NCBI GenBank assembly: GCA_015680685.1
Contig: MNCI01036292.1
Location: 925,978-989,977 of the forward strand
Length of the DNA: 64,000 bases
DNA from: Gnetum montanum
Lineage: Eukaryota > Streptophyta > Gnetopsida > Gnetales > Gnetaceae
Reading direction: 5' to 3'
The notes beneath the pieces are model-generated. The model searched no databases. It had not been told where the DNA came from and saw nothing but the letters and a program-made list of their open reading frames with translations. Each line of letters opens with the position of its first letter. Positions within the stretch are counted from its first letter, which is position 1. Both the position numbers and the translations under genes were made by a program. Positions 58,655 to 64,000 of this stretch are shown in pieces.

Positions 58655-59380
58655 ATGTAGTGTAGCCACCTGCTACACTGTGCTGCGCTGTGGAGTGTAG
58701 CTTGTTAGCATGGCATGACTACATGCTATGCTTTGCTATGCCCAATCGCCTGCTATGCCATGCTACGTTGTGGAGTGTAGCGTAGTTGCTTGCTACGCTA
58801 GTCTACGCTATGTAGCATAGCATATCATAGCCACCAGTATGAAGAAGAAATTTTTTGTGGAGTTAATTGCAAGTGCTAGAAGCCTTTGAAGTGTATTGGC
58901 TAGCTTTGCATGTTTTCTATGCTATGCTATGCTACATAGCGTAGCAGCTGGCCTTAACTACGATTTGCATTGCAAACGTTTGTTTGAAAATCATGTAGAC
59001 AATTTACAACCTTTGCTCTTTGCAACGTGAAGCTTGCAAACTTGCTGATCCTACATTTCAAGACACCTTTTCTCGTTCTTGCATCATTGCTACACTATGC
59101 TATGCTGCGTAGCGTAGCAGCCAACATAGCCTACTTTTTTCTTAATCTGCTACTTTTCTAGTAAGACAAGCTTTGCTGAAGGACTTGAAGTTAAGTGAAG
59201 AAATTGGTTTTGAAGGCTGGAAGTGCTTGCTCAGTGCAATTGAAATCACTAAGTAAGTTGGGCCCTTCTGTCTTGCTTTTGCTATGCTGTGCTACGCTAC
59301 GTAGTGTAGCATAGCATAGCACTTGGTCCTATGGCTATTTTATGAGGCCTACTACACTACATAGCATAGTGTAACGTAGC
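58655..59380 (-). repeat. U3 array of GCTATGCTACGTAGCATAGC palindromes
   Basis: At least eight dense clusters (near 58660, 58720, 58755, 58795, 58920, 59095, 59285 and 59345) of GCTATGCTAC/GTAGCATAGC words. The most perfect is a loop-free 40-base palindrome at 59281-59320: arms of 20 bases pair at 18 positions, and the two exceptions are G.T pairs in plus-strand RNA. Confidence 0.92.
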
Positions 59381-59666
59381 AAACTTCTTGACTAGAAAAC
59401 TTGTCAAACTATTTTGTGCAACCTGAGCACCGCTGACAACCCCACACATCGTTGACTGTCAGCTAGATGAACTACCCAGGTGGGCAAGTTGGAGAGTCCG
59501 TTGGGCTTGTCAACACTAGGAGTAGAAAATTTGCTGAATTGGACAGTCTAAACTCAAAGCATCCATTTTCTACCAAACTTCCATGACACCGCACTTGTGG
59601 AAATTATTTTTCTAAATCTTGAGACCCTGGTGAAGTAGGAGGGTCTCAAAATTTTAGGGTGTTTCA

Positions 59667-59680
59667 TTGGCCCCTCTTTG
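59667..59680 (-). promoter_or_regulatory. Polypurine tract, element 3
   Basis: CAAAGAGGGGCCAA on the minus strand abuts the LTR start TGAAACACCC, matching the tract at 11395-11411. Confidence 0.8.
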
Positions 59681-60939
59681 TTGACGTCTGGAGGATGGAC
59701 CCGAGAGACATCGACAAAGAATACAAAACACCATGGAAGAAAAAACACTAACATCACTCTTTGGTGATCACCAAGATGTTGCTCAGCTATGCTTGAGAGT
59801 GTTGCATTGGTTATGCATTGAAAAGGGAAGGGTCAGGCAGGGACGAAGGAGGTTTAGGAAAATGGTAAAGATGAAACTTAGCAGAATCCCTCGTTGAAGT
59901 GCTTGTGAGGGAGTTGTTTGCATGGTCATCTTTGATTTTGTTGACCTTTGACCTCTCATCGAAATTCTTAGAGAGGGTGATTGGTAAACAACTTACGTGC
60001 CATTTGTTTTAGGAATGTTTTTTTTGCATGTATGCATGAGCTTTTACTCTCTAACACTTCTGCCTTTTGCTATTTTTCCATTTAAATTTGCAAAAAACCT
60101 TGTTATAGGATAAGTGTTTCTTTCCTAGGATGAGTTGTGTTACATTCACATGGGGCTTTAACATGCCTACAAATTCTTCCCATGAAACAAGCTATGTTAT
60201 GCGCATCATGGACTATGCAATTGGGCAAATGGGAGGACTTTATAGGTATCAAGAAAAGCTTGTAAAAGAGGAAAGAGAGCGGAATTGTAGGTGCAAGGAA
60301 TGAGGTAAAGGAGCTTAAAGGGGAGGATAGGATATGTACTCTCAAGTAGCCAAGCTAATCAAGACAACCACCTTGTAACGTTGTAGCATCTGCTGCCATG
60401 GCAAAATGCATCTCCGACCAATGCCCCTCTGATACGCACCTTGCAAACACAATAGAAAGCAAACCAGAAGAAACAACCATGATGCAAAACGAAGGTAATG
60501 GTCTTGTTGTGGATGCTTCTGGAGAAACTGATGTTGCTACTAAGGCATGTGGCATCCAAACTAGGAAGGCCAACAATAGCCTTCATAGCATTAGTGTGGA
60601 GAAGTTGGCACCGAGGAGGCTAGGAGTTACCATGAATGCAGATGCCCAGGAATCCCTGCCCAAGGTAAGAATTCTCAGTTTAGCCATGAGATTGGCTACC
60701 CAACAGCTAAAAGTATCTTTATCTTAGATGCTGGAAGGGGCTAGAGGTTAACAATACTACTAGAACTCCAGCAGCAGGTGCTGACCAGGGAAGCTACTAC
60801 CAGGGCGATGAGCTGTGGCGGTAGTAGGTCTAGAGGGTCAGCAAGATGTCATAAGACATCTTTGGAGAATCAACAAGATGCCAAGATGTCAGCACTATGC
60901 ACGCTTTCTTATTATGTACTGGTATAGATGCATGCTGGG
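59681..60939 (-). other. 3' UTR of Tat element 3
   Basis: It has no sense coding region. It shares short blocks with the other 3' UTRs, such as ACCTCTC(A/G)T(C/T)GAAATT near 59950 (compare 49380). It contains the antisense open frame 60398-60727, described separately. Confidence 0.55.
60398..60727 (+). CDS. Small open frame antisense to element 3, unknown product
   Basis: An intact 109-residue frame runs opposite to the element inside its 3' UTR. The predicted peptide is hydrophilic (MAKCISDQCPSDTHLANTIE...), with no signal peptide, membrane segment or recognised domain. Some Tat-lineage elements are known to carry antisense genes between pol and the 3' LTR, which is why I list it. Against it: an overlapping minus-strand frame of similar length exists, and no counterpart was found in the other two 3' UTRs. 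It could be chance. Confidence 0.25.
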   Translation: MAKCISDQCPSDTHLANTIESKPEETTMMQNEGNGLVVDASGETDVATKACGIQTRKANNSLHSISVEKLAPRRLGVTMNADAQESLPKVRILSLAMRLATQQLKVSLS

Positions 60940-61345
60940 GACATGTCGCAAACCTATTTTAAGGTCCTGGTAGATCATGGTGTCCTAGTTTAAGGTCCCA
61001 AGAACTACTGTGCTAGTTTAAAGCCCTAGCAAGCCTGTATGTGCTGGTTTAAGGTACCGGCAGACCATTGTGCTAGTTTATCATCATAGCGGATGGTCGC
61101 TGTACTAGTTTAAGATCCTAGCAGACCGTCATTCTAGTTTAACATCGTAGAAGATGGTGGATACGTTAGTTTAAAGTTATAGAAGACTGTGCTTTGCTAG
61201 TTTTATGTCATGGGGGAGAATCTATGCCAATTTATAGTCATAGCGGACTGTCTATGCTAGTTTTACGTCGTAGTGGACATTTGTTTGTCAGTTTCACGTC
61301 ATAGTGGATGATTGCTTACCTTTGCTGGTTTTACATATTAGCGGA
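60940..61345 (-). repeat. 3'-UTR tandem array, element 3
   Basis: About fourteen units of 25-35 bases: GTGCTAGTTTAA(A/G)GCCC(T)AGCA, CTAGTTTAAGATCCTAGCAG, CTAGTTTAACATCGTAG, TAGTTTTACGTCGTAGTGGAC and similar. The core AGTTT(A)-(G)TC(G/A)TAG-GGAC is that of 12336-12826 and 50390-50610. Confidence 0.9.
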
Positions 61346-61368
61346 TGTTTGCTTATCTCTTTCATGCA

Positions 61369-64000
61369 TCAGATGTAGTACAACTTGAGGTATGAGTGAT
61401 TCACTAGATTTGTAAACTTATTGTCATCCATGGCTACCAGCTTGAAGGCCCTGTTTCCAAAGGCTTTTGTGACCATGTATGGATCTTCGCAGTTTGTTGA
61501 GAATTTGTTCACATGCTCATCGACAACCTTGAGAACAAGGTCTCCCTTTTGTATTGGCCATTGATGTGGATTTGTATGATGTTTCTTCCGCTGCTTGTTT
61601 TGATATTGCTCTATGTGACCTAGTGTTTGTACATGCTCCTCCTCTATTGAGTCGAGGTCAATGATCCTTGACTTGTTGTTCTAGGCTTCGCTGATGACAT
61701 CCGACAAGATCATCCAAAGTGATGGTACCTGCAACTCAAGAGGTAACACTTCTTTAGATCCATAAACAATACTATAAGGTGTCTTACCTGTCTCAGTCCT
61801 ACATGTTGTCCTATAAGCCCACAGCACATAGAGGATTTGCTCATGCCATCGTCTCTTGCTATTGTTAAGCATTTTTTTAAGCAAGTTGATGATGGACTTA
61901 TTTGTAGCCTCTACTTGTCTATTCACCTTTAGGTAATATGGAGAGGAAAATGAATGCTTGATGCCAAGATTTCTACAGAAGGTTTGGGTTTCCACACTAC
62001 TGAATTCTGGCCCGTTGTCAGTTACAATAGTTATGGGAGGCCTAAACCTTGTCACGATGTTGTCCAAGATGAAGTGGAAAACCTACTAAGATGTAGTCTT
62101 CCTCAGGGGAATAGCTTCCACCTACTTAGTAAAATACTCAGTGGTAGTGATGATGAAGGTATGCCCTATGGAGAACTTAGGCATGATAGGTCCTATGAGG
62201 TCTAGTTCCCATCACTGGAAAGGCCACGTTATCTGTGTTGGGTGCACCTCTATAGGTGGAATGTGTATGAGATTTGTGGATCGTTAGCACGTATCACACG
62301 TATTGACTTTGGCTAGGTAATCACACTCCATGTGAGGCCAGTAGTATCCTACATGTCTAATTTTTGTAGCCATAACCCTAGGTGCTATGTGTCCACCACA
62401 CAGTCACTCATGTACTTCATTAATCACCTTCTGCACTTGCTCCTCACTTACACATGCTAGCAATATCCCGTCATAGCAGCGTTTGCATAGGGTGTTGTCT
62501 TCCATGAGCACATATTGCCAAGCACGCTTGCAAATTGCATCTCTCTAGGCAGATGTCAATCCGCTTGGGGGCTTGCCATGTTGCAAGTAGATTTTAATGT
62601 TGCCATGTCACTCCTGGGTATTCGCAACACTAACGAAGGCTATGTGTCCCGCCTGAGTGATAGGCTCTGTACACTTGGTAATCAAGGTTGGAAAATTTAC
62701 GAACAAGTGTGATAGAATATTTAACACTAGGGTGGCTAAGGCATTTTCTATGGTGTTTTTGATGGGTGGCATGTGTCACACATCCGTAGTTGCAAACTAT
62801 TTGAGCAAAATATTTGCTAGGTCACAGGAGGGTTGCAGGTGTGTAGCCTTACAGGCGTAGACCTTAGTGATTTGATTTAGAACTAGTTGTTAATTTCTGT
62901 GAATCACTAGGTGTTGTATGGTTAATGCTTGGTTAGCTAAGAGGCCCTTGAGTAACCCCTCGTACTCTGCCACATTGTTTGTACAAGGGAATGCAAAGAA
63001 ATAAGCAAAAGGATGCATTTCCCCAAAGGGGAATGTAATGATAGTAGCTACACTATCCCCTCATGTGGTCGAGGTTCCATTGAAATGCAAAGTAGCTTTG
63101 AGATGCGATGGGATGACGTTGATAGTGCTAACATGCTGCTTTGGTAATTCGGGGTCTATGATCACCTGGTCATCGATGGGTGAGGTTGTAAGTTACATTG
63201 CTATGGTGTGACCTTTCGTCGATGATTGGCTCACATTATGTAGATCGAATTTCGCTATTATTGCCTTCCACTGGGCTATCCTACTACTTTCATACAGATT
63301 ATTCATGATAGCCTGGAGTATGTTGCTTTTGCAAATGATGTTAATTTTGCTACGAAACAGATAGTGTCTCCACTTCTTCAATGCAAACACTAAGGCAAGG
63401 AAATTTCTCTCCATCTCATTGTATTTCGCTTCATACCTTATCAATGCATGACTTAGGTAGTACACTAGTATCTCAGAACCATCATCCCATTTCTCACATA
63501 ACAGTGCTACGATAGATGGGTCTAAGGTGGCAAGGTAGATGAAGAAAGGTCTATCCCTCTATGTCGGGTAAACAGTTGGGAGGTGCAAAAGGTCTTTCTT
63601 CAAATCATCAAAGGCTTGTTGGCACCATGGTGTCCAATCTAAGTTAATCCCTTTCTTCAGTAGATGTTGCATGGGGTGTAACTTGTTAGTCAATTTTGCT
63701 ATAAACCTTCTGATGAACTGTACTCTACCTTGTAACCTGCACAATTCCTTAAAATTTGTAGGTGGCACCAGGTTAACAACGGCCTTGACTTTGTCAGGGT
63801 CCACTTGTATTCCAGCCTCCGATACTACAAGCCCTAACATGTGTCCGGTTCTCACCCCGAAGACACACTTTTTAGGATTGAGGCATAAATCATGCATTTG
63901 ACAACACTTGAGGACTACGCCTAGATTGTTGGGATGATTAGTAGCTTCCTTAGATTTCACCTCTATGTCATCCATGTAATCGTTCAACATTTCCAAGATA
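61369..64000 (-). pseudogene. Tat-type pol, element 3 (RT to integrase end; cut by window)
   Basis: The frame is recognisable from the window edge down to a TGA at 61371-61369. RT: catalytic YMDD at 63978-63967, then FGVRTGHMLGLVVSEAGIQVDP. RNase H1 about 63560-63190 (KKWRHYLF). Archaeal RNase H about 63100-62700 (HPFAYFFAFPCTNN, QLVLNQI). Integrase zinc-binding region about 62450-62280 (GYYWPHMECD). DDE core with ELDLIGP, TDNGPEF and RQVEATNK, where the usual GQxE Gly is Arg; C-terminal part ends KLYYI. Stops include TAG for Trp at FTK-stop-VEAIP and for Gln at DTC-stop-RS. It is better kept than element 2. The 5' part lies outside the window. Confidence 0.9.

Larger units (their letters stand above)
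57783..59666 (-). repeat. 3' LTR of Tat element 3
   Basis: The plus strand starts TGTAGCGACCGAAAACG and ends GGTGTTTCA, giving TG...CA termini; length 1884 bases. It is homologous at U5 and around the TATA box (58466-58459) to 47266-49073 and in reverse complement to 1334-3243. U3 holds GCTACGCTATGTAGC-type palindromes. It is followed by a polypurine tract at 59667-59680. Confidence 0.9.

Overview
This 64 kb window looks like intergenic repeat space from a large plant nuclear genome. It has no intact host gene, no rRNA or tRNA gene, and AT-rich decayed sequence. Nearly everything recognisable is a plant retroelement: Ty3/gypsy elements of the Tat/Ogre type, which carry a second, archaeal-type RNase H after the usual RT-RNase H, and L1-type LINEs with a DUF4283-like ORF1. 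The only host-gene homology is a TBCC-domain protein 1 (TBCCD1) fragment of plant type. Dense, old, slowly removed LTR elements would suit a gymnosperm or another giant genome, but the species cannot be read from the window. A run of N at 10870-10976 marks a scaffold gap.

Layout. 1-3243: plus-strand composite of an LTR tail (family A), a Tat pol fragment lacking RT, and a Tat-type 3' LTR. 3420-7930: decayed minus-strand LINE. 10278-23365: the best-preserved object, a 13.1 kb minus-strand Tat element with two LTRs, near-identical 5 bp target-site duplications, PBS, polypurine tract, gag-pro and pol. 23371-26700: decayed minus-strand LINE. 28560-32300: decayed plus-strand LINE. 32440-37800: repeat-rich DNA and an unidentified plus-strand coiled-coil pseudogene. 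37848-44762: a direct repeat consisting of a TBCCD1 fragment fused to the 3' part of LTR family A, flanking a gag-protease-RNase H body without RT or integrase. 44772-47260: a two-copy 1.3 kb tandem duplication. 47266-54480: a 5'-truncated minus-strand Tat element (3' LTR, UTR, pol). 55641-57213: LTR family A with TATA box. 57783-64000: the 3' half of a third minus-strand Tat element, running off the window.

How the parts relate. The three minus-strand Tat elements share one plan: LTR, polypurine tract, long 3' UTR, a tandem array with an AGTTTA...TC(G/A)T...CGGAC core just after pol, then integrase, archaeal RNase H, RNase H1 and RT. Their LTRs are homologous at the U5 end and around the TATA box. 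Their U3 parts instead hold arrays of self-complementary units whose sequence differs entirely from element to element. Most stop codons in the best element are explained by single C-to-T (or G-to-A) changes, as expected from decay of methylated DNA. The most unusual signals are the interchangeable palindromic U3 arrays, the position-conserved 3'-UTR array with a second copy set between gag-pro and pol, and the TBCCD1 fragment that seems to have replaced U3 of an LTR.
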